Positions 16,174 through 24,973 of a stretch of 64,000 bases of DNA are shown in pieces (the stretch's first letter is position 1; each line of letters starts with the position of its first letter). The stretch comes from Gemmatimonadales bacterium UBA7835. GTDB taxonomy: Bacteria; Gemmatimonadota; Gemmatimonadetes; Longimicrobiales; Gaopeijiaceae. The translations under genes and the position numbers were made by a program. Under the pieces are notes generated by a model, which worked only from the letters and a program-made list of their open reading frames with translations, was not told the DNA's origin and ran no database searches. The stretch spans positions 1 through 64,000 of the forward strand of contig DLTN01000100.1 of the NCBI GenBank assembly GCA_002500925.1, in the 5' to 3' direction.

Positions 16174-18336
16174 GTGATACGAAGAATCAGGACATTGTTG
16201 GCCATCACTCCAATGTTGATCGGCACAACACCAGCCTTAGGGCAGCAGCAAGCAACGGCAGTGGCCATCCCGAGCCCACCAGTGATTGACGGGATACTCG
16301 ATGAGGATTTCTGGTTAGATATCGAACCAGTCACTGGATTCCGCCAGCGGGAACCCGTCGATGGGGCTGTAGCAACGGAGCGAACTGAAGTAAGAATCGC
16401 CTATACGCCAAGTGCGCTTTACTTCGGCATATCGATGTTTGACAGTGAGCCAGAAGGGATCCTTGGCAATATCCTCCAACGCGGGGGCTGGATAGACAAA
16501 GACGACAACGTGCTCATTGCTATCGACACGTATAACGACGGTCGCAACGCGTACCTGTTCGAGGTCGGATCCTTGGGCACACAGGACGACGCCCTGATCT
16601 CTGATGAAACGACCCAGGATTGGAACTGGGACGGTATATACACGACCGAAACACGAATCACGAAAGAAGGGTGGTTCCTCGAAGTCGAGATCCCATTTAC
16701 TACGATCCGCTTCGGAGACGCCGAGGCGCCCGACATGGGCATAGCCTTCGTCCGTTCGATCCGGCGCAAGAACGAACAGGTATACTGGCCTCACATAGGT
16801 CAAGAGTATCGAACAGGTATTCGACAGGTCTCTCGATACGCTCCACTCGCAGGTCTTCGAAACCTCCAGAAGGGTCGACACATCGAAGTGAAGCCGTATC
16901 TAATCGCGGGTGTCGAAAGTGAGGAAGCCACAGGGACAAATCAGGACACAGATATTGGACTGGATGTAAAAGCTTCTGTCACTTCGAACTTCACGGTCGA
17001 TCTCACCTACAATACCGATTTTGCCCAAGTTGAAGCCGACAACGTCCAGATCAATCTCACGCGCTTTAACCTGTTCTTCCCAGAGAAGCGTGAATTTTTT
17101 CTAGAGCGCGCCAGCCTTTTCCAGTTTGGAGCATCTCAGGAAGCAGAAGTTTTCTTTACCCGGCGTATAGGACTCGAAGCAGATATCGTTGGTGCGAGCC
17201 GCCTCACGGGTCAAACCGGCCCCGTGTCCATCGGAGCCATGAGTCTTTGGACAGAAGCCGTGCCGTCACCTGACCCGGCAACTAGAGAGGCAACGGTCCC
17301 CGCTGCTTGGAATAACATTGCACGGGTGCGTGGCGATCTGCCAGGGCGCACAACCCTAGGTGCCATACTCACTGCAAAAGAGACAAACACTGGACACAAC
17401 CGCGTCGCTGGCGCGGACCTCGTAAGCCGATTTTGGAGCAGTAGTTCTTTCTTCTTGTGGGGTGCCAACGTTTGGGATGCGGACGTTTCCAAAACATCTG
17501 GTAGTTCTTTCGCCGGCCAAGCAGAGCTCATTCTCCAAAACGACCTCTATCTCTTCGAACTAACGCGCACACACATCGGAGAGGCCTTCGCTCCGGACCT
17601 CGGCTTTGTGCGGAGACCGAATCAAAAACGCTGGGGAGGCCAAATCGGAGTCCGTCCAAGATTCGAAACAAGTTCTTGGGCACGCCAGCTATCCGTCATA
17701 CTCGGGTCAAACTGGATCGAAGGAATTAACGGACGAAAACAGTCTCATCTTCTTCAGTTGTCGAACCGGCTGGACTTTCAATCGGGCGACAACATCAACC
17801 TCCGCGTGACAGAGCGATTCGAGCGTCTAGAGACCCCCGCATTTATTAACGGACGTAAGCTTCCGGTTAGGGACTACACTTTTCGCAGGGCACAGATCGA
17901 CTTCAGTCCAGATAGAGCCCGGGGATTGGGGGTAAACGGGCGTGTCTCCTTCGGTGACTTCTGGAGCGGAACCCGGACCCAAGTCGGCGGGGGCTTTGTT
18001 TGGATTGTGAACAAGCATCTCACAGTCGACACAGATGCCCATTGGAATAACGTCTCCCTCCCAGTCTTAGAGGGGGATTTCAGTACTACACTACTTAGCA
18101 CAAGGCTCGAGGCGGCTCTGAACCGAAAGCTATTTGCATACGCGTTACTGCAGTGGGACGATGTCTCCAACGAGTTTCAGGCAAATATTCGCGTCGATTG
18201 GATCCACACACCGGGGAGCGACCTGTTTATCGTACTTGATACCGGCTATCTAACCGACGCCCTAAATGATCCGAGGGATACCCGCTGGCTCCGTAAAACT
18301 GGTGTCGTAAAGCTTACATACGTCAGAGCCTTCTGA
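16174..18336 (+). CDS. DUF5916 outer-membrane-type protein with CBM9-like N-terminal domain
   Basis: About 720 residues. GTG 16174 is chosen because it gives a clean signal peptide (VIRRIRTLLAITPMLIG, cleavage after TTPALG). A longer ATG frame from 16093 would place 27 unrelated residues before it. Residues about 25-215 form a CBM9-like domain (PPVIDGILDEDFW, YFGISMFDSE, WFLEVEIPFTTIRFG). The remainder is the DUF5916 region with many amphipathic strands (FFPEKREFFLERASLFQFG, TLGAILTAKE, VNLRVTERFERL) and an aromatic C-terminus (KLTYVRAF) suited to a beta-barrel. Such proteins are linked to glycan or peptide handling at the outer membrane, but the function is unproven. Confidence 0.82.
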   Translation: MIRRIRTLLAITPMLIGTTPALGQQQATAVAIPSPPVIDGILDEDFWLDIEPVTGFRQREPVDGAVATERTEVRIAYTPSALYFGISMFDSEPEGILGNILQRGGWIDKDDNVLIAIDTYNDGRNAYLFEVGSLGTQDDALISDETTQDWNWDGIYTTETRITKEGWFLEVEIPFTTIRFGDAEAPDMGIAFVRSIRRKNEQVYWPHIGQEYRTGIRQVSRYAPLAGLRNLQKGRHIEVKPYLIAGVESEEATGTNQDTDIGLDVKASVTSNFTVDLTYNTDFAQVEADNVQINLTRFNLFFPEKREFFLERASLFQFGASQEAEVFFTRRIGLEADIVGASRLTGQTGPVSIGAMSLWTEAVPSPDPATREATVPAAWNNIARVRGDLPGRTTLGAILTAKETNTGHNRVAGADLVSRFWSSSSFFLWGANVWDADVSKTSGSSFAGQAELILQNDLYLFELTRTHIGEAFAPDLGFVRRPNQKRWGGQIGVRPRFETSSWARQLSVILGSNWIEGINGRKQSHLLQLSNRLDFQSGDNINLRVTERFERLETPAFINGRKLPVRDYTFRRAQIDFSPDRARGLGVNGRVSFGDFWSGTRTQVGGGFVWIVNKHLTVDTDAHWNNVSLPVLEGDFSTTLLSTRLEAALNRKLFAYALLQWDDVSNEFQANIRVDWIHTPGSDLFIVLDTGYLTDALNDPRDTRWLRKTGVVKLTYVRAF

Positions 18337-18471
18337 CCTCGAAAATCCGACTGGTCCCCTTGTCGATTCGCCTGTGAAAAGGTTTCAAGTCCTACGCATA
18401 TAAATTGAGTCACCCGACACAATCGACGCTCTTCAGTCAATCAAGCGGCAGCAACGGCTTACGGAGATGCG

Positions 18472-18972
18472 TCAGTCCGTACTTATAGCCTCGAAGACAC
18501 CGGTCCTCGGATTCTTTTGGACGTTGTCCCAACGAAAAACACGCCCATTCATGATCACGTAGACCCCCGCAGGGATAACTTGAACCGCTGTTAGAGCACC
18601 GCCTAGGTTGAAGAGTCCGTCTGACGACCCGAAAGCAATCGGAATCATCGCACCCGTTAGAACGATCGTCTTGTTGAGAGATTCATCCGCAAGTAACCGA
18701 GCTGTCTCTACCATCGTGTCGGTTCCGTGTGTGATCACGATGTGCCGTTCAGCAGCATTTCTGCAGTGATTCAGTATGGATCCGCGGTCCTCATCGGTCA
18801 TCTCCATTGAGTCGATCATCATCAGCGTCTGGATTCGGACGTCAATTCTAGATCGCGCCATAGTCAGCATGTCCGGAAGATGCGTCTTTCGGAACTCGAG
18901 CGTGCCGTGAATCTCGTCGTACTCTTTGTCGAAAGTGCCACCGGTCACGAGCAGGCAAACGGTTCTGCTCAT
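18472..18972 (-). CDS. Single-domain asparaginase-like protein
   Basis: With the start at ATG 18972 the protein has 166 residues; in-frame ATGs at 19020 and 19071 would only add a low-complexity tail. The N-terminal asparaginase domain is recognisable: LLVTGGTFDKEYDE (first catalytic Thr), THGTDTMVETA (second Thr/Asp motif) and VLTGAMIPIAFGSSDG. The C-terminal domain of normal 320-340 residue asparaginases is absent. Short stand-alone versions of this domain are widespread, so it is not necessarily a broken gene. Asparaginase activity is uncertain. It diverges from the aldehyde dehydrogenase gene. Confidence 0.75.
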   Translation of the reverse strand: MSRTVCLLVTGGTFDKEYDEIHGTLEFRKTHLPDMLTMARSRIDVRIQTLMMIDSMEMTDEDRGSILNHCRNAAERHIVITHGTDTMVETARLLADESLNKTIVLTGAMIPIAFGSSDGLFNLGGALTAVQVIPAGVYVIMNGRVFRWDNVQKNPRTGVFEAISTD

Positions 18973-19144
18973 CGGACCCAAGGGCTTCGGGTTTGTCGCC
19001 GACGATTGCGGGGTTTCCATAGTGTCCCGTTCAGAGTAGTAAAGACTTGATGGTAACCCATCTGACATCACTGCGGCGAGACGAAGTCGCTTCGGTTAAG
19101 ATGGCGGACCACGTTTCAGCATACCCAACAGAGAGTTAGTCGCA

Positions 19145-20512
19145 ATGTCCTTCGTCGCCGTCGACCCCGCTACCGGGAAACAGACCAATGAGGTGCCCTT
19201 CAAGTCTTCGGCACAAACAGAACTCAAAGTTGCGTCTGCTCACGCTGCCTACCTCGATTGGCGACTTCTTTCAGTGGAGGAACGAGTTAGACCACTTGCC
19301 GAAATGGGACGTCTTCTTCGTGAGCGGAAAGACGCCTTCGGTGCGCTAATGACTAGTGAGATGGGCAAGCCCATCAGTCAGGCCACTGCAGAGGCTGAAA
19401 AGTGTGCATGGGTTTGCGACTACTATGCTGAACAAGCGCCAAGCCTGTTAAGAACGGTCAATGCTCCAACCGACGGGTCATCCAGCTACTGGACCTACCG
19501 ACCACTGGGGATCGTGCTGGGCATAATGCCGTGGAACTTTCCCTTCTGGCAGGTCATCCGCTTCGGAGCCCCGGCTCTAACGGCAGGGAACGCCGCACTA
19601 TTGAAACATGCGACGAGCGTACCAGCATGCGCCGCGGCACTCGAGGAACTATTCAACGATGCTGGTTATCCGGAAGGACTGTTCGCCAACCTCTTCATTG
19701 ACTTGGAAGCAACCGGAGACCTAATCGACGACCCGCGTGTTCGTGCGGTGAGCTTGACCGGAAGCGTGCGAGCAGGAAAAGCTGTGGCAGCCCGTGCCGG
19801 CGCTGCCATCAAGCCATGCGTTCTAGAGTTGGGCGGTAGCGACCCGTCGTTAATCCTAGCTGACGCAGACCTAGCCGCAGCAGCCAAAAGCTGCGCCATG
19901 GGGCGCCTCATCAATACAGGTCAAAGCTGTGTAGCAGCCAAACGTTTCGTAGTGGTAGAGTCCGTTCGTGAAGCATTTGAAGAAAAATTGGTCCAAGAGA
20001 TGAGCGAGTGGTCTGTTGGCGACCCATCTGATCCCCAGACAGACGTGGGTCCCATGGCTCGGGAGGACCTGCGCGACGCACTTCATGACCAAGTGTCACG
20101 CTCGGTAGAAGCTGGGGCACGTCTCCTCATGGGCGGTAGCATTCCGAATCGTCCAGGAGCCTGGTATCCGATCACTGTTCTCTCGGGCGTTCGTGAAGGT
20201 ATGGCAGCATATAGCGAAGAATTGTTTGGTCCCGTCGCTACGATCATCTCAGCAGCGGATACAACAGACGCGATTGAGATCGCAAATGGAACGGCATTCG
20301 GGCTCGGAGCCTCGGTCTACACTGGAGATGTTCAGCGAGGAGAACAGATCGCCGCGGAACTAATCGACGCGGGGAGTTGTTTCGTCAACGGGATCGTAAA
20401 GTCAGATCCCCGGCTGCCGTTCGGAGGTACCAAGGAGAGTGGCTACGGTCGAGAACTGAGCCCGATAGGCATCCTGGAGTTCACTAACGCTAAGACTGTC
20501 TGGGTGAAGTAG
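19145..20512 (+). CDS. NAD(P)-dependent aldehyde dehydrogenase, succinate-semialdehyde type
   Basis: A 455-residue ALDH. The N-terminus SFVAVDPATGKQTNEVPF, the MPWNFPFWQ block at 128-135, the catalytic Glu228 in LELGGSDP and Cys262 in NTGQSCVAAKRF are all present. The ending PFGGTKESGYGRELSPIGILEF matches the short SSADH-like ALDHs (Sad/YneI group, about 455 residues). The likely role is oxidation of succinate semialdehyde to succinate or of a similar aldehyde. The gene stands alone, and no aminotransferase or GABA gene flanks it. Confidence 0.88.
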   Translation: MSFVAVDPATGKQTNEVPFKSSAQTELKVASAHAAYLDWRLLSVEERVRPLAEMGRLLRERKDAFGALMTSEMGKPISQATAEAEKCAWVCDYYAEQAPSLLRTVNAPTDGSSSYWTYRPLGIVLGIMPWNFPFWQVIRFGAPALTAGNAALLKHATSVPACAAALEELFNDAGYPEGLFANLFIDLEATGDLIDDPRVRAVSLTGSVRAGKAVAARAGAAIKPCVLELGGSDPSLILADADLAAAAKSCAMGRLINTGQSCVAAKRFVVVESVREAFEEKLVQEMSEWSVGDPSDPQTDVGPMAREDLRDALHDQVSRSVEAGARLLMGGSIPNRPGAWYPITVLSGVREGMAAYSEELFGPVATIISAADTTDAIEIANGTAFGLGASVYTGDVQRGEQIAAELIDAGSCFVNGIVKSDPRLPFGGTKESGYGRELSPIGILEFTNAKTVWVK

Positions 20513-20540
20513 AGCGCCCAAACAGTCTCCCCTATCGACT

Positions 20541-21518
20541 CTACTCGAAACTGCTCGGAACCGCCTGATACATTTTCCGCGCCATTGTATCAGCATCTAC
20601 CATCTGAGACGCGTCCAGTTCGAAGTCTGGAATAGATGGGGCGCTCAGCTTCTCCATCAACTCAGCCACTTCCCGAGTCGACAAGCCTGCCGCCTTCATT
20701 TCATCCGCGGTAACCTTCGCACCATCGCGAGCCTGTAACCCATCCTCGTTACCCTCAAGTAGGCTGGAGATCAAGTGACGCTCGACCCGCGTCAGTGGCT
20801 CAGAGCCTAGATCGTAGTCAACCCACGCCTCATATGAGAGTGGAGCCACCCTCTTTATCATACCAGCGATCACACGACCAAACTGCTGGATTTCCCACTG
20901 AGCCCGGGAATCCACCCTTAAGCTTAGGAAATGAAGCAGGTTGTGGAGGTCGATCTTCCAGTACCACTGAGTATAGGTGGATACGGGGAGGTCAATCCTA
21001 GCTAGCTCACGAGCGACATCCTCCTCGAGCATCCAAGAGTACGTACCACCCGCATCTGCCCGGAGCTTTTCCCACCGCCTGACCGCCTCTTGGTAGACCT
21101 CTTGTGGCGCGCCCCCCTCCCTGCCTTGCTTATTCGATCGACTTTGCAGTTCGAACTGGTCCTGCCGAGGAGTATAGAAAAGCAGGGGCATCAGAGAGTA
21201 CCGCGCCGATAGTTCGTTCACCGACGCGGTGCGATGACGTATCCATTGTCGGGCCACAAACATCGGCATCGCACAGTGGAACTTAAACTCCACCATCTCC
21301 GATGGAGTCGTGTGACGGTGCCTTCGCAGATAGCGAACGAGGCCCCTGGTCTGTGAAACCTTCCGGGTACCGAAGCCATAACTGACCCGCGCGGCTCGCT
21401 CGACATCTTCGTCGGAGCCCATATAGTCTACTAGAGAAACAAACCCGTGATCCAGGACAGGGAAGTATCCACCGAGGATCTCCTCGGCGGCGGGATTGGT
21501 GGGGCGCTTCGTGTCCAT
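20541..21518 (-). CDS. thyX: Flavin-dependent thymidylate synthase
   Basis: A 325-residue enzyme that makes dTMP from dUMP using FAD, methylene-tetrahydrofolate and NADPH. The ThyX signature RHRTASVNELSARY is exact (RHRxxSxNExSxRY). TPSEMVEFKFHCAMPMFVARQW precedes it, and LHNLLHFLSLRVDSRAQWEIQ (substrate-binding Arg) follows. It is longer than the minimal 230-residue enzymes owing to a C-terminal helical extension after residue 250. ATG 21518 is preferred; an in-frame GTG at 21530 would add four residues. It lies 88 bases after the AhpD-like gene on the same strand. Confidence 0.95.
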   Translation of the reverse strand: MDTKRPTNPAAEEILGGYFPVLDHGFVSLVDYMGSDEDVERAARVSYGFGTRKVSQTRGLVRYLRRHRHTTPSEMVEFKFHCAMPMFVARQWIRHRTASVNELSARYSLMPLLFYTPRQDQFELQSRSNKQGREGGAPQEVYQEAVRRWEKLRADAGGTYSWMLEEDVARELARIDLPVSTYTQWYWKIDLHNLLHFLSLRVDSRAQWEIQQFGRVIAGMIKRVAPLSYEAWVDYDLGSEPLTRVERHLISSLLEGNEDGLQARDGAKVTADEMKAAGLSTREVAELMEKLSAPSIPDFELDASQMVDADTMARKMYQAVPSSFE

Positions 21519-21606
21519 TCGATATATCACGGGTGGGCCCTAACGGGCAGGTGCGGTAAGAATGGAAGAATATAGCTACGGGCGCCAACCCTAGAGACAG
21601 ACCTGC

Positions 21607-22194
21607 TTAGACTTCGTCTAATCCCCAAAGACTAATGAAATTCTCTGGCTCTACCCCCAGCCCATCCGCAACCCGAGTGATGTAATTAAAGTAAGCAACC
21701 ACCTGTGTGGCGTCGTGTATCGCACGATCGTCGAAACCGTACCCGCGCAGTTCGTCCACTGAGTCCTTCTCGATCGCAGCGTTTTTGTGCGTCAACAGTT
21801 CCGCGTATCGACAAAGCGCTTGATCCGCCTGCGATAATCCTGCCGCACGCCAATCCCGCACTATCGCATGTACAAACGTGTCACAGTCCCCACCAGACTC
21901 GAAGAGATCCTCGACCTCATCCCGGAGGTCATGCGCGTGTGACTGTGTTCAGTAGAAACAGTCGTTCGCCTTAGATGTGACGACAGCGAGCATCTCACGC
22001 TGCCAGCGCATGAGCGGTGACGGCCCAAACATGATCACCCTATAAAGACCCATCGACGCATCCATGGCCTGAGGGTTCTGGCTCATGATGTGCACAATGT
22101 GCCAGACGCGACCTGACCGCTCTATCGCTTCGTCGAAGAGCTTCCTCAGTAGGCCTGTCGCCTTGCTGACCGGGATCTGCTCAATGAATGGCAT
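21607..22194 (-). CDS. AhpD-like (carboxymuconolactone decarboxylase family) peroxidase-type selenoprotein with in-frame UGA (Sec82)
   Basis: Two reading segments lie in the same frame with only one TGA between them (21951-21949). Read through as selenocysteine they give a 195-residue AhpD-family protein. The residues around TGA are KANDCFY-U-TQSHAHDLR: Cys79-x-x-Sec82-x-x-x-His86, with Glu67 twelve residues before Cys79. This matches the AhpD catalytic set CxxCxxxH plus Glu with the same spacing, and the TGA takes the place of the second Cys. After TGA the frame continues with typical family sequence (FDDRAIHDATQVVAYFNYITR, near the C-terminus). A hairpin 18 bases after TGA resembles a bacterial SECIS. 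AhpD-like selenoproteins of CxxU type are known from marine metagenomes. The alternative is a nonsense mutation. The expected role is hydroperoxide or disulfide reduction in the cytoplasm. Confidence 0.85.
21913..21930 (-). promoter_or_regulatory. Candidate bacterial SECIS hairpin
   Basis: On the minus strand, GACCTC and GAGGTC form a perfect 6-base stem around the loop CGGGAT. It begins 18 bases after the TGA, so the apical loop lies about 24 bases downstream, inside the known bSECIS distance range. The loop has G as its second base, as the bacterial SECIS consensus expects. It lies inside the coding sequence, as bacterial SECIS elements do. Confidence 0.6.
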
Positions 22195-22562
22195 AAGCGA
22201 AAAGCTATCGTTCTTCTAGAGAGCCGGACAGCTGGGATCCCCTGCATACGATAGGTTCCGCTTTGAATTTCGTGATCCACCTGCCCTTCACGCTTTAGCA
22301 CCTTGGAATCCGGACATACGGCCATGAGAAGCTGTCGCCTGCAGTTCTCTGTATAGACTTCTCTGAGGAAAGTAAAAGTGACCGGACCGTATTATCGGCC
22401 GTGACTGTCTGGCCACGGATCCGCGGAGTTGAAGATCTAGTGCGAATCATTGGGTGATATCGTGTTCCAGCGGCAGATGGACAGGGGTGCCGGGCTGCCC
22501 AGATTCTGCTTAGCGTCTAGAACAGTCAGTACGTTCAAACCTGGGCAAACAAGCTCTATCTC
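22195..22562. other. 368-base divergent intergenic region
   Basis: The region lies between the selenoprotein gene (minus) and a processive glycosyltransferase gene (plus). I see no credible ORF and no tRNA cloverleaf. In particular it does not hold a selenocysteine tRNA. Small inverted repeats exist (CCGTG/CACGG near 22400-22420 and TCCGCGGA just after) but none has a T-tract. Promoters for both flanking genes must lie here; I could not choose convincing boxes. Confidence 0.4.
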
Positions 22563-24056
22563 ATGTCACCAATCATCACGGCCCTCTACGCGATCGCAGC
22601 GCTCACAGGAGCGGCTTTCGCGGCAGTGGAGTTCCGTATGCTTTGGCGCTTCGTGCGGAATCGCCAAGAAATCAGGACAACCGTGACCAGTGAGCCGCCG
22701 CCAGATCGAGTTAAGGCTCAGACGGACGAATCCAATCTATTCCCGCTAGTCACAATCCAATTACCTCTCTACAACGAGAGGCGGGCGGCGGCGCGGGTCA
22801 TCCAAGCGGCGGCGTCACAGGACTATCCTCGAAGCCGATTCGATGTTCAGGTGCTAGACGACTCCGACGACGAAACTGCTAGCATCGTGAAAGACGTCGT
22901 CCGAACTCTCCGCTCACAAGGGGTTCAAATTGAGCATCTGCGTAGAGAGCACCGCTCTGGATACAAAGCCGGTGCCCTTACAGAAGGACTGCAGAAATCA
23001 GAAGCCGAGTTCATAGCTGTCTTCGATGCTGATTTCTTGCCAGACCCCACTTTCCTCCGCACGGTTTTAGTGGATCGGACCGGATTCGATCATCCTGATA
23101 TAGCATTCGTGCAGACCCGTTGGTCCTGGAGAGAGCCTATTCGAGGATTTTTTGCCGCGTCCCTAGCCCTACTCTTGGATCGACACTTCCTCGTGCAGAA
23201 GCCAACGCGAGCTTTTTTCCGAAACGTTGCGACCTTCAACGGTTCAGGTGGAGTGTGGCGAAGAAAAGCAATCGATGACGGTGGCGGATGGTCGGCAGAA
23301 ACACTGACGGAGGATCTCGACCTAAGCTACAGATGTGCACTGCGAGGTTGGCGGGGTCGATACCTGCGAGACGTAGACGTAGTTAACGAACTTCCAGAAG
23401 ACATGCGCTCCTTCAAAAGACAGCAGCAGCGTTGGTCCAAAGGGAACGCACAGTGTTTCAGGCTTCTCACCGCAAAAGTGCTGTCGGCCCGAGGTCTTCT
23501 TGAAGACCGAATCGATGAGGCATTCCTCCTCGCGGGCTATGCGATTCATCCGATTCTCCTGATAAATCTGATCCTGTGGCCCTGGGCAGTCCTCTTAATG
23601 GACCGCCCCACATTCTGGGCGGTTCAGGGGATCATGGGTCTCGTCATAGTTGTGGCCCCGGTCAGCTTCGTCCTAACAGTGCTCGAACGTGACAAAAGGC
23701 TAAGCCTTCGTTCCATCGGACACATAGTATCAAGCGTATGTATCGGGATCGGCCTGATGGTAAACAACACGATAGGTCAGATTCAGGGGTTCCTTACATC
23801 TGGTGGTGAGTTTGTGCGGACGCCCAAAGGCCACGAAGCTATCGCTGAATCCGAACCCGTCCAAGAAGAACTGAGAGCATATCAAGTGCCGCTCCACTGG
23901 AGCTTCTTTTTCGAGCTCATCACAATCATGTACTGTCTCATCGGCACCGCGGTGCTGAGCACCGCTGGCGAAGCGCTCTGGGCCATACCACTACTCTTCT
24001 GGGCCATATGTTTGGGATTTGTTGCTCAACAGCAACTAGCACCCACTCGAGTCTGA
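22563..24056 (+). CDS. Processive family 2 glycosyltransferase (cellulose/mannan synthase-like)
   Basis: A 497-residue membrane enzyme. It has an N-terminal membrane helix (residues 3-22) and a GT2 domain with LPLYNERRAAARVIQ, VLDDSDDET, the metal-binding FDADF (154-158), TED (249-251, catalytic base) and QQQRW (287-291). Several C-terminal membrane helices lie between about 320 and 490. The D-DxD-TED-QxxRW set marks processive beta-glycan synthases of the CslA/BcsA kind. It probably polymerises a surface polysaccharide across the inner membrane. It is followed after 10 bases by a GT8-like gene. Confidence 0.88.
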   Translation: MSPIITALYAIAALTGAAFAAVEFRMLWRFVRNRQEIRTTVTSEPPPDRVKAQTDESNLFPLVTIQLPLYNERRAAARVIQAAASQDYPRSRFDVQVLDDSDDETASIVKDVVRTLRSQGVQIEHLRREHRSGYKAGALTEGLQKSEAEFIAVFDADFLPDPTFLRTVLVDRTGFDHPDIAFVQTRWSWREPIRGFFAASLALLLDRHFLVQKPTRAFFRNVATFNGSGGVWRRKAIDDGGGWSAETLTEDLDLSYRCALRGWRGRYLRDVDVVNELPEDMRSFKRQQQRWSKGNAQCFRLLTAKVLSARGLLEDRIDEAFLLAGYAIHPILLINLILWPWAVLLMDRPTFWAVQGIMGLVIVVAPVSFVLTVLERDKRLSLRSIGHIVSSVCIGIGLMVNNTIGQIQGFLTSGGEFVRTPKGHEAIAESEPVQEELRAYQVPLHWSFFFELITIMYCLIGTAVLSTAGEALWAIPLLFWAICLGFVAQQQLAPTRV

Positions 24057-24066
24057 AGCTAACCCG

Positions 24067-24945
24067 ATGTCTCATCCCAACCGCGGTTACCTGACCCTAG
24101 CGGCTGGATCCTCTCGCTACCTCGAGATGGCCGTAGACATGGCTCTTTCGCTAAGAGAGCATACGGAATACCCCATCGGCCTCGTGTGTGACGAGCCCAT
24201 TGGTCAAATCGTGACATCTACGTACCCGAATGTTTTCGACACGCTCTCGATCTTAGGCGTGGAATTCAGAGGAGGACGAACGCTGAAGTATGGCCTAGCG
24301 GACGCATGTCCTTGGGACGAAGCAATCTTCGTAGATGCCGACTGCCTAGTTTTAGGCCCACTGGATCACGCGTTCGACGCCCTCAAGCACACCCCCATAG
24401 CGTTCCTCGGTGAGTTGCTCACGAAAAATGAAGACGAGAACCACCACGGATTCTCAACACGTCGGCTCATGGACAAGTTCGACATTGATCATTATCTGAA
24501 GACGAACAGTGGCTTCTTCGCTTTCCAGAGGAAACCGGCACGTTCGATCATGCGTGAATTCCTGCACTTCTTTCTCGACGAAGCTAAGCCAGGACTTCGC
24601 CTATCTCTGCTCCGAGGGGCATGGCTGGGAGACGAGATCGCTATCGGCATCGTCGGAGGTCGCTTAGGACTGGAGCCAATGCCGAACCCGTCCGCAATGT
24701 ATTGGCCTGCAGAGTTCGACACTATCGATCCTGATCGGCCGACAAAACCGTTGTTGCATTTCATCTGGCCGCTCCCAGAAACCACCTTCGATAAGTTGAT
24801 GCATATGGCTGAGAATCGACGGAAAGCATCCGGAGTAGCGTGGCCTGGAGCCGACCACTGGATGCAAGAATTGACCAGCCTCAAGCGTATGGCTCAACGT
24901 CGGCGCTGGCTCGAACGCTTCAAGATCGGGCAGCACACTCCATAG
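24067..24945 (+). CDS. GT-A-fold (GT8-like) glycosyltransferase candidate
   Basis: A 292-residue soluble protein. The opening GYLTLAAGSSRYLEMAVDMALSLRE and the metal motif FVDADCLVLGPLD (DAD at 90-92) are typical of GT8-like nucleotide-sugar transferases (glycogenin/LgtC type). NSGFFAF and a C-terminal HFIW also fit the fold. Substrate unknown. The 10-base gap to the processive GT2 gene indicates one transcription unit. Together they suggest synthesis of a surface glycan or glycolipid. Confidence 0.7.
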   Translation: MSHPNRGYLTLAAGSSRYLEMAVDMALSLREHTEYPIGLVCDEPIGQIVTSTYPNVFDTLSILGVEFRGGRTLKYGLADACPWDEAIFVDADCLVLGPLDHAFDALKHTPIAFLGELLTKNEDENHHGFSTRRLMDKFDIDHYLKTNSGFFAFQRKPARSIMREFLHFFLDEAKPGLRLSLLRGAWLGDEIAIGIVGGRLGLEPMPNPSAMYWPAEFDTIDPDRPTKPLLHFIWPLPETTFDKLMHMAENRRKASGVAWPGADHWMQELTSLKRMAQRRRWLERFKIGQHTP

Positions 24946-24973
24946 TCTCCACTGGCGCGACGATTCCCAAATC

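Noticed and set aside
21607..22194. Two separate broken genes (AhpD N-terminal and C-terminal fragments)
   Set aside because: They share one frame with only a single TGA between them, the sequence around the TGA matches the catalytic core, and a SECIS-like hairpin follows. A selenoprotein is the simpler reading.
22195..22562. Possible tRNA, including a selenocysteine tRNA near the selenoprotein gene
   Set aside because: A GTTCAAACC-like stretch resembles a T-arm, but no acceptor or anticodon stem can be built around it.
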